Source of the DNA: Phoronis australis
Lineage: Eukaryota > Phoronida > Phoronidae
Length of the DNA: 64,000 bases
Reading direction: 5' to 3'
NCBI GenBank assembly: GCA_002633005.1
Contig: NMRA01000049.1
Location: 387,189-451,188 of the forward strand
The notes beneath the pieces were generated by a model. The model was not told where the DNA came from. It worked only from the letters and a program-made list of their open reading frames with translations, and searched no databases. Positions 1-10,767 of the stretch are shown here, one piece after another; the stretch's first letter is position 1; each line of letters starts with the position of its first letter. Position numbers and translations under genes: made by a program.

Positions 1-1008
1 GAAAGCCCTGCGTCTAAAAGTGGTGAATTACTGTACTCACTCTACCCGTTCTTAAAGAATTTTGCTTCATTTGGAGATGACTTTATTAAGTCGAAGTTAA
101 CTCTAATTGGTAATTCCTACTGGCGCGACGTATTTGAAAGTATGTTATCTTTCTACAAGAAAATAATTGTTGCAAGTAAAGAGGACTTTTTGAACCAACC
201 TTTGTGGTTTAATAGTAACTTGGCGATCGGAGGCACAGGTGTTTTTTATAAGCCTTGGTTTGTAAAAGGCTTAAGATTTATTAGAGATATGTATACCTCT
301 GATGGTGATTTTGTTAGTCTGAACAATATGAAAAATAGGTTCGACGTGAAAACCAACTTTGTAGAATATAATGGTGTTGTTTCTGTTCTAAGAAGGTTTC
401 AAAAAAGTCTATTTCAAAGTAAATTTAAAAGTGTCAATGTCTACTGTCCTTGTATGCCTTTAGCAATTACTCACTTACGGAAAGATTTGAAAGGTTGTAG
501 ACATATTTGTTCAGTCTTTAATAATGTTAAGAAACCTAAGTCAGAGTGTAAATGGGAAATAGAGCTAGGAGATAGTTTAGATTGGAAGAAAATATATGCT
601 TTACCTTACAAAATTACAAAGGATTCCCATATTAGATGGTTCCAATTTAGAATACTACATAGAATTATTGCAACAAATACCTTTTTAGTCAAAATATGTG
701 TTAGGGATTCTGATCTATGTTCCTTTTGTAATAAAGCTCCAGAGACGCTGTCACACCTTTTTTGGGAATGTAGCTTTGTACAAGATTTCTGGAAGGAATT
801 CGGAAAGCTACTTCAAAAGTGTGGCATTCAGCTTCCCAACTGTCTGTCTTACGATATTGTTATTCTTGGACTTTACGGAGTGATGACAATTTTGTATCCG
901 ACAATCTACATAACTTTCAGCTGCAAGTACAAATTGTCACCTAACATTAAATTACTTTCAGCAAAAGATTCTCACAGTTTTGCCTTTATGTCTCAATGGT
1001 TTGGCTGA
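1..1008 (+). mobile_element. L1/Tx1-like LINE ORF2, C-terminal fragment
   Basis: The frame is open from the first base of the window to the stop at 1006-1008, so the 5' part lies outside. The protein ends with the region that follows reverse transcriptase in L1/Tx1-type non-LTR retrotransposons: a PLWFNSNL-type segment, then a zinc-knuckle-like stretch (RWFQFRILHRI, then DLCSFCNKAPETLSHLFWEC) at about 620-780. The Cx2C...H...C arrangement is that of the zf-RVT domain. Family-like sequence ends near 885; the last 40 residues look like chance translation of flanking DNA, so the element is probably 3'-truncated there. It lies antisense in, or just beyond, the FN3 gene. The family is clear; the exact clade is inference. 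Confidence 0.8.
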
Positions 1009-1057
1009 TGAAGAACATCATTTCCACCATTACGAAATCAATGCAAAAAGCACACAC

Positions 1058-1147
1058 CTTGCTCCCTCGTAGTTGTCATAACTACTTCTGAAACCGCGCC
1101 ACGGCCTTTACTATTTTCTGCTTGCACAGAAAAATTATAGAGAGTTC
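1058..1147 (-). CDS. FN3 gene exon: second half of a split fibronectin III domain
   Basis: Too short for an ORF search but supported by splice signals and phase. On the minus strand a TTTAG acceptor precedes base 1147 and a GTGTGT donor follows base 1058. The 90-bp exon joins the exon at 1458-1648 in phase 1, turning LIPG into GTLYNFSVQAENSKGRG followed by VSEVVMTTTREQ. That is the F and G strand region of a fibronectin III fold, with the usual tyrosine and the V-x-A motif. It ends in phase 1, ready for another module beyond the window start. The domain is thus split by an intron after the LxPG turn. Extracellular or receptor ectodomain role is inferred from the family. Confidence 0.8.
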
Positions 1148-1457
1148 CTAAATGAAAAGAAAAATTGAGTTAAATGTAATCTACACACTCAAAGACTACA
1201 TCAGAAACATGTGATTCAAAAACGTGATTCTGATTCTTTTTTCTTGAAGTTCAGTTAACACGGATGAGCGGGGTCCTGCAATTTGGGAACTAGATTTCTC
1301 CACTGAATTACAGACATCACACTGGTTCTCAAAATCCAGCACCCCTCACTGTAAATGACTATTGCCTATTGATTTTAAACAATTGATCAGTGGTGTTAAG
1401 TTTGAAGGAGGAGTGTGACACCAAGTCCTTGTTGTTTAATATATAAATTGTTCTTAC

Positions 1458-1648
1458 CTGGTATCAGCCCAGTCACTTTATGAGTTGTGACAGTAGTGTT
1501 TATCTCCCCTGATGACTGTGACGACATGTCCTTGTAGATGACCCAATACTTTAGTATGACACCATTTGGTTTACTAGGACTTGTCCAAGAAAGTGTCACA
1601 GAGTCGTTCAACACGTTCCCAAAGCTTGGCTTTTCAGGAGACCCAGGA
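1458..1648 (-). CDS. FN3 gene exon: first half of a split fibronectin III domain, with apparent frameshift
   Basis: From the acceptor TTGCAG before 1648 the phase-1 frame reads PPGSPEKPSLGT and then hits a stop. The rest of the domain (NVLNDSVTLSWTSPS, then VILKYWVIYKD and VTGLIPG) is in another frame. The domain start and body are both good FN3 sequence, so one base appears lost or gained near 1615-1625. Alternatives are a sequencing error, a decayed allele, or use of a weaker AG about 18 bases inside the exon that keeps the second frame open. The donor GTAAGA at 1457 is a good match. The exon pairs with 1058-1147 to complete one FN3 fold. The previous exon (2409-2693) ends in phase 1, as required. 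Confidence 0.75.
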
Positions 1649-2408
1649 GCTGCAATATTTCAATACAAAACAAAATTGCCTACTCACCAGATATCAACAT
1701 TTCATAAATATTTAGCAGTAAAATGGCTAAATACCTGTATTCCTTCCAAAAAGTCAACTTTTCAATTATACCGTCTACTTAGTGCAGTAAAACTGGTCCC
1801 GACAAAATTAATACTCAGATGAGCAATAATTTCTGGGTTTGCAAAGAACTGGCAGCTCCTAATTCCTTGAGACCCATCTGCATAGTCAGTTGTGATAAGC
1901 CAACTTATACACCAGGGCCCAGTTGCATAAAAGTTATACGCTGTATAGCAACAATGACGTAGCATTATCACGCGTCACGTTGTTATTGTTGAACAATGCA
2001 CCTGACGTCATGCAACAATTAAACTTATCCAGCGGATAACTTTTAAAGCTTTATGCAACTCAGCCCTGGTCTCAATCTAGCAATAACTGTCAGTTCTTTC
2101 AAACCCCTGAAATCAGCTCTAATTTTTCTTAAGAGAGGATTGAGCTAGTTGTCTAAATCACAAGTTGTTTGTTGTGATTGAAGGCAGAGACGTTAACTGA
2201 TATGAGAGTCTTCCACTGAGATGGCTAATTGGATAATTGCATAGATTACTGACACTGCTGTGGTAGTAAGAAATAGTACAGGTTCTACATTTTCTGATAG
2301 ATGACAGTTCAACTCAAAATAATCTTAAGGCGCAGAGAAACTCTTTAAAACTTGCTGACACTTTGCAAAGAAAATTGTTAGTACTCGGATACTCTAGAAA
2401 GCACTTAC

Positions 2409-2693
2409 GTATTTCCTCAGTGGTAAATGACTTAGACTTAGGAGCACTCTCTTTTCCACCAGCCCCACGTGTTTTCACAATGACTTTGTAAGGTTTGCCA
2501 GGTGTTAAACCAGTTATCATAACACTTGAATTTGATGAGTTACGTGTCACTTCACCGATTGTACCAGATCCAATGTTCTCAACAGAGACGTTGTATGACA
2601 CCACATTTCCAATAGCATTTTTCCACTGAACATGGAGTGACTTCGGCTGTTTGCCATTGGTGGCTAACTTAAGTTCTCCTGGTGCAGCAGGAT
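2409..2693 (-). CDS. FN3 gene exon: complete fibronectin III module
   Basis: A 285-bp phase 1-1 exon with a pyrimidine-rich TTTAG acceptor and a GTAAGT donor. The product starts DPAAPGELKLATNG, has the core tryptophan in SLHVQWKNAIG, the strand SYNVSVENIG, and the typical ITGLTPGKPYKVIVKT turn and F strand, ending in FTTEEI. This is the fibronectin III pattern (Pro-rich start, W in strand B, LxPGxxY). Several N-x-S/T sites (RNSSNSS) suggest an extracellular module. It is the fourth FN3 module of the chain and is followed by the split module at 1458-1648 and 1058-1147. The protein's partner or ligand cannot be read from the sequence. Confidence 0.9.
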
Positions 2694-2789
2694 CTAAAGG
2701 ACATAAAATGAAACAAAAGCAATGAAAAGCATCAAAATGTGATAGACCTGAACCACTAATGCTATGACACATAGGAATGTTTTGAAATC

Positions 2790-5700
2790 ATAAAAATGTC
2801 CACTAGATGGTGCAGAATATAAGGAGCCCATCCGAAATAGTGGAGGCATTGTCATCTTCATTACAAGAACCAGTCCTAATTCACAAAAATTCATGAAGAT
2901 CCACCCAGGAACTCCAGACTGAGGCAAACATAAAAACTAAAATTGCCACTAGAAGCCACAATGCTACTCAAATCTGTGCAAATGAAGTCATAGGATGTCA
3001 TAGGAATAGATCCGTCAAATTTCACAAGACCCTACAAGAGATTTAGGAGATAAAGCAAGATGCAAACTGCAAACTAAGGGCCACCACAGTAATTAGATCC
3101 ATTAAAAAAATTAACATCTGTGGGGCTCTTGTCAAGAAAACACCCGTTGATACTTTAGTGATAGAAGATAAAAACAGATTTGAAAATGATAAAAAGAAGC
3201 ACCAAGGAGGTGCAGAATACGTCAAATCCATTCAGACAAGTAATTAATATGTAAAGCTATTGTTGGCGCCCTAATAGAAAACTTTTGCAAAATTTCATGA
3301 AAATCCATGAAAGAACTCTAAAGGTACGCAAAGGAACGTAAAAAATAAAATTGTCACTAGGGGGCACAGTAGTTGTCGTCACTTGTTATCTTATTCACAG
3401 GAAAATACTTGCCCAAGGGTTAAGGAGAAACAGCCATGCATGCACAAAAAACAAAATTGGCACTAGATAGCACAACAGTGTCAGTAGTAGCAATGCGAAG
3501 TAATGAAAAGCGTCCAGGACAACAATGCAAGTAGTATGCTTCTATGGGTGCTTTTAGCATCATAACAATTGCCATTAGATGGCACATACGACATCACACC
3601 ATCTGCTTTGAGAAGGTGGTGCTGTCTCTGTAATACACAATTATTTGCCACATTTCATGAAAATAAGCCACGGAACTCCTAAGATGTAGAACGATTAACA
3701 CTAGGAGGCACAGCTATTGTCTGGTTGGTCAAAAGAAATATCATCATCTGTTGCCATCTTCCAAATTTCACAAAGATTCTTTTAAGGGGTAAGAAGAAAC
3801 AGCCGTAGACACAAGAAAAAAAAATTGCCCCAACAGGACGCCAGAATAGTTGAAAACATCAGAAAATCAATGTCAGCCACGGTCTTTGCATCAGCAACAC
3901 AACTGCCAATTTTCATGAGTGGCTTGGAAGTTAGAGACGCAGACATGACCACCAGGTGGTGCAGAAAACAACAAATCTGTCCGAAAATGGGAAGGCATTC
4001 TTGTCCCCTTAAAAAACCTATAAGCCGAATTTCATGAAAATAGTCATCAACGAGCTTTGATGATACAGAGGCAAACGTAAAAAAATATTTTGCCACTAGG
4101 AGGAACAGCAGTATTTGAATCAGTTCCACACTCGTTATTATTAGTACTCGGCTCCACAGGAAAGCATTTTTCAAATTTTGTAAAGTTCCTCCAAATGATT
4201 AAGGAGACTGAGCCGCAGATGCAAAAAAATCACAACTAGGGGGCGACACAGTAGTCAGACTTGTCGAAAGTCAACGTCAGTCGTGGCCTTCTCATCAAAA
4301 ACATATCCTGTAAATTTTAATAATTCACTTGAGCGGTATGGAAGATAAAGAGACGGACCTCTGAAAATGGTCGCAAAAATAACAACAAGAGCAACGCAGA
4401 GCGTTAAAATGCTCCCACAAATGCATCGTAAATGGTGTGCTGTTAGGGTGCTTATTTGTGACATAAAAATGGTCACTAGATGGCGCAAAAACATACAATC
4501 CATCTGAAAATGGGAAAATGTCATTGCTTACTTAATAGAAAGCTATACACCAAATTTCATAGAAATCCGTCACGGAACTTCAGAGAAACAAAGGAAAACA
4601 GAATAAAATGAAATTGCCACTAGGGTGCACAGTGTTCATTGGATCCGCCTGAAAGGCGTCATTGTTGTTAGCGTCATGTAAATACATTACTCTACAGAAC
4701 CTACCGTGGACTTAGGAGATACAGCTATGGGCACAAAACAAAACAAAACAAAACTACCACTAGGAGGCGCCACAGTAGTCAAAGCCGTCATCGTCAACCG
4801 TTCTCTTCACACTGAGAGCATAGTATACGCCAATTTTCAAAACCATCATTAGAATGATTTGACTCAAAAACAGCAAAAATAGCCACCAGGTGGCGCAAAA
4901 TATATTGATTCCATCTGAAAACGGGAGGATTGCGTCATTTCACCAAAAGATGCTATATTCAAAATTTCATGAAAATCTGTTGAGGATCTTTGAAGATACA
5001 GAGGTAAGATACAGAGGTAAACGTAAAACTAAAATTACCACCAGGGGGCATACCAGTAGTCAGATTCATCTCAAAATCATCGTCATCCGTTGTCAACATC
5101 ATTTAAACACACTTCTTAAATTTAATAAAGATCCTGCAAACGGTTTAGCAGATATAGCCATGGGCGCAAAAAAGAAACTGCCACTAGGAGACGTATCAGT
5201 AGTCAAAGTCATTGGAAAATCATTGTCAGCCGTCCACTTCATAGTAAAAATATGTATGCCAATTTTCAGTCTATTTTCCTGAAAGCGGTTTGGTTGACAG
5301 AGGGGTGGACGCCAAAAAAACAGAACGAAAACAATAAAAATGGCCACTAGGTGGTGCAAACTAGGTCGAATCCATCTGAAAACGGAGAGATAGCATCATC
5401 TCACTAACAGAAGCCTGTACGCCAAATTTTATGATACAGAGGTAAAAGTAAAAAATAAAATTGCCACTAGGTGGCACACCAGTTGTCAGAACTATCTGAA
5501 AGTCATCGCCGTTCATTGCCAACATCATATAAATGCACTTACTAAATTTAGTAAAGATGTTGCAAACGGTTTAGGAGATACAGCCATAGACGCAAAAGAA
5601 ACAAAACTGCCACTAGGAGGCACCACAGTTGTTAAAGTCGTTGGAAAATCATCGTGAACCGTCCTCTTCATAGTAAGAACATACATGCCAATTTTCACAA

Positions 5701-6150
5701 TCATGCTTTGAGCAGTTTGATTGATAGAGGGGATGGACATCAAAAAACAGAATCGAAAACAGTAAAAATGGCCACAAGGTAGCGCAAATTAAGTCAAATC
5801 CATTCGAAAACAAGTAGATATTGTTGCCTCACTAATAGATGCCTATAACCAAATTTTATGAAAATACGTTGAGGACCTTTGATTAGATACAGAGGTTAAC
5901 GTAAAAAACCAAAATTGCCACTAGGGGGCACACCGGCACTCGGATCCGTTCGAAAGTTCGCTCATGCCGCCCCATCCAGAAAGGAACACATGTGCAAAAT
6001 TTCATGAACATACGTCAATCCGTTTTGGAGATAGAGCAGCGGACGCCAGATGGCGGACGGACAGCGCCCGGACAGACGGACGGATGCAGATGACGGCATA
6101 ATGCGTCCACCTATAAATATGTGGGCGTATAAAAATGGCCATGAGGTGGC
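2790..6150 (+). repeat. Tandem array of about 24 monomers of ~140 bp, most with a CTCF-like motif
   Basis: Degenerate monomers of about 140-145 bp are repeated head to tail. Each has (1) a 14-bp core of the form CCACTAGGKGGCRC, (2) a segment like CATCTGAAAATGG or GAAAATCATCGTCA, and (3) CAAATTTCATGAAAATCC followed by an AGATACAG stretch. Clear cores start at 2800, 2945, 3354, 3949, 4093, 4473, 4617, 4757, 4883, 5038, 5181, 5344, 5464, 5610, 5772 and 5918, all on the plus strand. Three monomer types (GGTGGCGCAAA, GGGGGCACAC, GGAGGCGCC) alternate from about 3940 on, giving a ~430-bp higher-order unit. The last unit ends in a GACGGACGG-rich tail near 6050-6130. The array sits in an intron of the FN3 gene. 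Confidence 0.88.
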
Positions 6151-6425
6151 ATTGTGGAAATTATAGCAAGAGATGAATAAAACAACACAACCATTGAAGT
6201 CAACAAATACCAAGCACGCTGTATTCGGGGAAGACAAATACAAAATCAGGACTGAGGTCACAGGTTAATCCACAGGCGTAAAATCCATCAAATCTGTCCG
6301 AAAATGGAATGGCATCATCGCATCCTTATAAAAAACCAATTTACCAACTTTCACAAAAATCCATCAAGGAACTCCGGCCACTTGAACCTCCAACCAGCAA
6401 GATTCTCGAAAAATGTCGATTCCAA

Positions 6426-6765
6426 CATGCAAATAAATATGATATGTTAATGAGGTGCTATGTGACAATTGCGCCATCTATACTTCATGGCTCACTCGTA
6501 TAATACCCGGGACTGCGTGTGGGAAGTTGTGATTGTGTGCGCTGCAGTTGACATTTTCAAAGTCAAAGTATAATTATGCCCCTGTTTAAAGTCATAAAGA
6601 CAGTTGATTGAAATCCTTCTATGGAAAATGATTCACTCTTTCTGATGACAATAATTGTTTTCTAAGCAATGAGAAGATATTTCTGAAATTACTCAGGGGA
6701 AGGAGACCAAAAACCACGGTTTAGTTAGTTTTCCCTCCTGGTAATGTCTTCCTGCTATATGAGAG
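6426..6765 (+). repeat. Dispersed repeat, copy 1 (partner at 36874-37205)
   Basis: About 340 bp shared with 36874-37205 in the same orientation. Shared landmarks in order: ATGCAAAT, AATGAGGT, GCGCCATCTATAC, AATACCC, GACTGCGTGTGGGAA, TTTTCAAAGT, a GGGGAAGGAG...CCAAAAAC stretch and TTAGTTAGTT followed by CCTCCTGG. No reading frame is preserved. An octamer-like ATGCAAAT followed by a TATA-like stretch could be promoter-like, but this is only a guess. The two ends look bounded, as in a short mobile element or a retrocopied RNA. Confidence 0.7.
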
Positions 6766-7499
6766 TCGCAATCTTTTTTGGGTAAAATACTTCTACATAC
6801 AGCATCAAAGTACATACTTGTATAAAGTTAACTGAAATCATTGAAAAACAAATTCTCAGACATTTTTATTTCCACTTCCTGTAACGGTACTAGCTGACCA
6901 CCAAACGCCAGTTCTGAGTGGAACAACCCATGTTAATATTTGGACTCCCACTTTTAGAATCCTGTATAAGTCTGATTTATTGTGCTGTATGCCTGAGCTA
7001 CAAGGAAATGTTTACGTATTTGATTTCATAAAATATATTACATTTTGCATTGTAAATTATTGCTTGTCAGCAAAAATAAGGAAGGATGACAAGTTTGCAC
7101 ATAGATTTTCGGTGTTTTTACCAGACAGCCTTACGATTGATCTACTTCACACCACATAATGTGAATGTTGGGGATTCCAAATGTACAAGCCTGATAATTA
7201 TTATGTTCAGTGTGACAAGATAAACAAATATGAATGAATTCAAAACTGGTCGTCTATTATTCTTTTGCAATAACATATATATTACAATCATGGATTCTTC
7301 AGTGCTGTTTTTTGCATTTTTGTCACTAAAGGAATTTCAAGCGCTACGATCGTGGGGACTTAAACAATTTGAAAAGGACTCTGAATTTGTTCGGCCATTG
7401 AGACCAAACTTTAAGAAAAACAACTCTAGCGCAAATCTAGGGAAAGCAACTCAGGATTAATTGTGGTTTATATACATGAACGTGTAATAACGCACTCAC
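6766..7499. other. Intron sequence without recognisable feature
   Basis: Lies between the array and the next FN3 exon. AT-rich, no convincing exon on either strand and no clear repeat. The small plus-strand ORF at 7230-7460 has no family-like features. Confidence 0.5.
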
Positions 7500-8232
7500 T
7501 TGTTTCAACTGTCTTTGCTGTTGAAACTACATCATCCCATTGTGCCTTGACTGTTGTTACGGTAACAGTGTATTCAGTCCCAGGAGTCAAGCCAGTACAC
7601 TGTTTGGAGGTGGCAGCCTTATCTGCAATGAACTCCAGAGTTCCACAAACAACTTTGTAGCTATCTTTATTTCCAGCTGCTGCAGTCCAAATGACATCAA
7701 CCGTTGTCTCACCTTCAACCAGTGTGGTAATACTAGCTGCAGATAACTCTGGAAAGGTAGAGAAAGAGACACTTAGTGTCAATACCGTGTTAAGGAAAAC
7801 TATTCATCAAAGAGTTCACAGGACATAAGAACTTTGCGTTCGGGTAAAGTAGAATGGTGTAAGGCATATATCTATGAAAGACAGCACCTGGTTTTAGCAA
7901 CACAAGAGATAGTGAATTTCAAAGTGAAATTTCTCAATTTCTCAGTGCCACGCTACATGAAGTTAGCAACATATCTGCCGTTAATGTTATGTAGTACCAT
8001 GTGAAAAAGATACCCTTTTAGAAATTGCTAACGAAAGTGAAAACTACGCAATTTTCTGTGAAACTGTGCGTCCCCGTTGAAGGCATTTCTCAATGAAAAA
8101 TAATTAGCTGAGCCATAACGCATTTTTTGTATCCACCTAGTTTTTACAACGTCATAGGCTCCGAAATTTCATGCTGAGTTCTCGAGCCGCAGTGTTTGCT
8201 CAGGCTTCCACACCTTGAGCATTACAGACCAT
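7449..8232. repeat. Tandem segmental duplication, unit 1
   Basis: Exon 7500-7748 and about 480 bp of its upstream intron match 8807-9581 almost base for base (offset about 1354). Homology starts near CTCAGGATTAATTGTGG and ends near CACCTTGAGCATTA. Unit 1 is followed by about 570 bp of unique DNA before unit 2. Confidence 0.88.
7500..7748 (-). CDS. FN3 gene exon: fibronectin III module, tandem copy 1
   Basis: A 249-bp phase 1-1 exon (TTTCCAG acceptor, GTGAGT donor) coding 83 residues: ELSAASITTLVEG, the tryptophan strand TTVDVIWTAAAG, SYKVVCG, CTGLTPGTEYTVTVTTV, and ending KTVETS. It is a short FN3 module. Two cysteines (VVCG and KQCTG) are in positions that could form an in-domain disulphide; these are unusual for FN3 and are kept in the sister copy. 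The exon sits in a 1.35-kb tandem duplication with 8854-9102. About 13 of 83 residues differ from the sister copy. Confidence 0.9.
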
Positions 8233-8806
8233 TGATGCAACTGAGAGGAAAATTCAGAAAATTTAATTGGTTAACCCAGTTTCGCAGGACTTCTCCTGAC
8301 TAGATGATAATTCATGAGTGTCATACTGGCCATTTGGCAAGCCTGCCGCCTGTGGGGTCGATACAGCGGTAACCTTTTGGATGGCTAGAATTTCATATCC
8401 GGTGGGTTTGAATGGACGGCCAGAAGTAAAAAACATCCTGGCAAAATTTTTAAAAAGTTGATTCAAATGATGGCCATTTTGTCAATATTACCAGCTGGTC
8501 AGTCGTTTCTCTAGTAGCTCAAATAGATAGGCAATCAGTCATTTCAGAAAATTTAAGAAATTTACAATACAATATTAATTGCTTTATTCTTAGTACATTT
8601 TTCAACATGAGTGCTCAGCAGACACAGATCGTACTTACAAATGGGTCTGTTAGAAATATCAAAAATCCTAGAACAGAAACTCCTTTGATAACTCTGACTG
8701 GTTATTGCATCTCACAATTAATGTACACAATCCATTGTTTCTATTTAATGATAGAGGATTTCTTGCAGAAAGTGTCTCGCGAGTGTCTTGTATAACAGAC
8801 AGTGCC

Positions 8807-9581
8807 TCAGGATCAATTGTGGCTCATAGGCAAGAGCCTGTACTAACACTCACTTGTTTTAACTGGCTTTGGTGTTGAAGCTACATCATCCCATTGTGCC
8901 TTGACTGTTATTACGGAAACAGAGTACTCAGCTCCAGGAGTCAAACCAGTACACTGTTTGGTGGTGGCAGCCTTATCTGCAGTGAACTCCTCAGTACCGC
9001 AAATAACTTTGTAGCTATCTTTATTTCCAGCTGCTGCAGTCCAAATGACATCAACTGTTGTCTCACCTCCAACCAGTGTGGTAATACTAGCTGCAGATAA
9101 CTCTGGAAAGGTAGAGAAAGAGACACTTAGTGTCAATACCGTGTTAAGGAAAACAATTCATTAAAGACTTCACAGGACATAAGAACTTTGCATTCAGGTA
9201 AAGGAGAATGATGTGAGGCATAAATCTTCGAAAGACAGCACCTGGTTTTAACGACACAAGAAATAGTGAATTTCAAAAATAAATTTCTCAATTTCTCAGT
9301 GCCACGCTACAAGAAGTTAGCAACATATCTGCCGTTAATGTTATGTAGTACCATGTGAAAAAGATACCCTTTTAGAAATTGCTAATGAAATTGAAAACTA
9401 CGCAATTCTCTGTGAAACCGTGCGTCCCCGTTGAAGGCATTTCTCGATGAAAAATAAATTAGCTGTGCCATAACACATTTATTTTTGTATCCACCTAGTT
9501 TTTACAACTTCATAGGCTCTGAAATTTCATGCACAGTTCTCGAGCCGCAGTGTTTGTTCAGGCTTCCACACCTAGAGCATT
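8807..9581. repeat. Tandem segmental duplication, unit 2
   Basis: Second unit, matching 7449-8232 and carrying exon 8854-9102. Intron and exon are both well conserved, with only small indels in the intron, which suggests a recent event. Confidence 0.88.
8854..9102 (-). CDS. FN3 gene exon: fibronectin III module, tandem copy 2
   Basis: Same length (249 bp), splice sites and phase as 7500-7748. It codes ELSAASITTLVGGETTVD, SYKVICG, CTGLTPGAEYSVSVITV and ends STPKPVKTS. It keeps the FN3 tryptophan, the LTPGxEY turn and both cysteines. By hand alignment roughly 20 of 249 bases differ from the sister exon and about 13 residues change, so most substitutions are replacement changes. In transcript order it comes before 7500-7748 and after 11688-11933. 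Confidence 0.9.
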
Positions 9582-9850
9582 ACCAGTGTGGTAATACTAG
9601 CTGCAGATACCTCTGGAAAGGTAGAAACAGAGACACTTGTGTCAACACATGGTTCAGCCTCATTACAGAAGCCACACCGTGTTCCTTTGAATTAAGAGGA
9701 ATTGCGTGTATGTAAAGGAGATGTAACCTATGAAATTTAAGAAACAAAAATAGTGAGCTTCAAAGTACAATTACTCGGTTTCTCAGCTTCACGCCATGAG
9801 AAGTTAGCAACAAATCTATTGTTTAAAATTATGTGGCAGCAGCACCGACC
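9582..9850. repeat. Decayed third copy of the FN3 duplication unit
   Basis: Starts with ACCAGTGTGGTAATACTAGC and CTGCAGATACCTCTGG, which are the 5' end and acceptor of the FN3 exon on the minus strand. It then skips to intron sequence matching units 1 and 2 (GTGAGCTTCAAAGT, AGAAGTTAGCAACA). The exon body is missing, so this copy cannot code a module. It abuts the end of unit 2 at 9581. Confidence 0.75.
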
Positions 9851-10173
9851 ACAGGTCCTCATTACTGTGAAGCATAAAAACTGGTGAAAATGCTGAAATG
9901 GAGATGTTAAGAGAGCTAGGATTTGGTATGTGCATACCACAGTTTCTTCACTCTTTTTAGGGATGACGTGCTTGTCCTACTTTTACAGTAAGTATGCGTA
10001 CCTTAGTGACCAGTCATAGAAAATAATTATTAGCAAGAAGTCTATCCATTAAGGTTATGCTGGACCTTGTCCAGAAGAATGATTGTGTTTTTGCTAAATA
10101 CCTACAAAACTATAGACGTTAACTCCGCAAAAGTAGGTAGCATGTAGAATTTGAAGTCTAGCAGAGAACAAAA

Positions 10174-10300
10174 TGATCACTTGGAGGTGCTGTAGTTGTT
10201 GAATTCGCACAAAAATGTAATGGTTTTGGTGCATTGATGTCATAAACTACAGTGCCAAGTTTCATTGAAAAACATGAAACAATTATTTACATATATCGTC
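10174..10300 (+). repeat. Isolated diverged monomer of the CTCF-like repeat
   Basis: Contains TCACTTGGAGGTGCTGTAGTTG and, about 80 bp on, CCAAGTTTCATTGAAAA, in the same order and spacing as monomers of the 2790-6150 array. Strongly diverged. Confidence 0.4.
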
Positions 10301-10534
10301 CAAATAATTTGGCAGCAGTTCTTCCTGATGTCGGTGCTGATAACAGCACGACAGCTTTGTTGGTTGATAATTTTTGTATATAGTACAGAAGATTGCAAAG
10401 AGACATCAAAACAATTAAAAGTAATGACTATCATTCAATAACTTCAGGCAGAAATAATACGGCACAGGGTATCAGAAATACATGACAAAGGTTATGACCA
10501 CTTGGTATAAGCCAGTAAATGAGGAAATCCTGAG

Positions 10535-10767
10535 GAGGCAGTGTGGCGTGGTTGATAAGCACCCGCTTTCTTTACTTGAGGTCGTAGGTTCGAGTCCCAC
10601 CAGGTCACACTGCTAAACCCTTGAGCCAGGTTTCTAGCTCCTCAGCTCGGATTTAACGATATATTAATAAAGCATAAAAATATTTCCAGGTGATCAGTGC
10701 AATGGGCCCACATGCGAGGCCTGTTCACGTCTAGTACGTGTATCAGACCGCCTGCAATTTAAAAAAA
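10535..10767 (+). mobile_element. tRNA-derived SINE, copy A
   Basis: The 5' part resembles a tRNA gene with an internal pol III promoter: an A-box-like GTGGCGTGGTTGATAAGC and a B box GGTTCGAGTCC. A body follows with CTCAGCTCGG, AATATTTCCAGGTGATCAG and GGGCCCACATGCGAGGCCTG, then a hairpin GTCTAGTACGTGTATCAGAC and an A run. A direct repeat AAATCCTGAG flanks it (10525-10534 and 10768-10777), the expected target-site duplication of retroposition. Copy B is at 58484-58735. It lies in an intron of the FN3 gene. Confidence 0.9.

Noticed and set aside
2790-6150. CRISPR-like or coding interpretation of the regular array
   Set aside because: Spacers are themselves repeats, the genome is eukaryotic, and the frames of the short ORFs across it (for example 4890-5282) are not kept between monomers.
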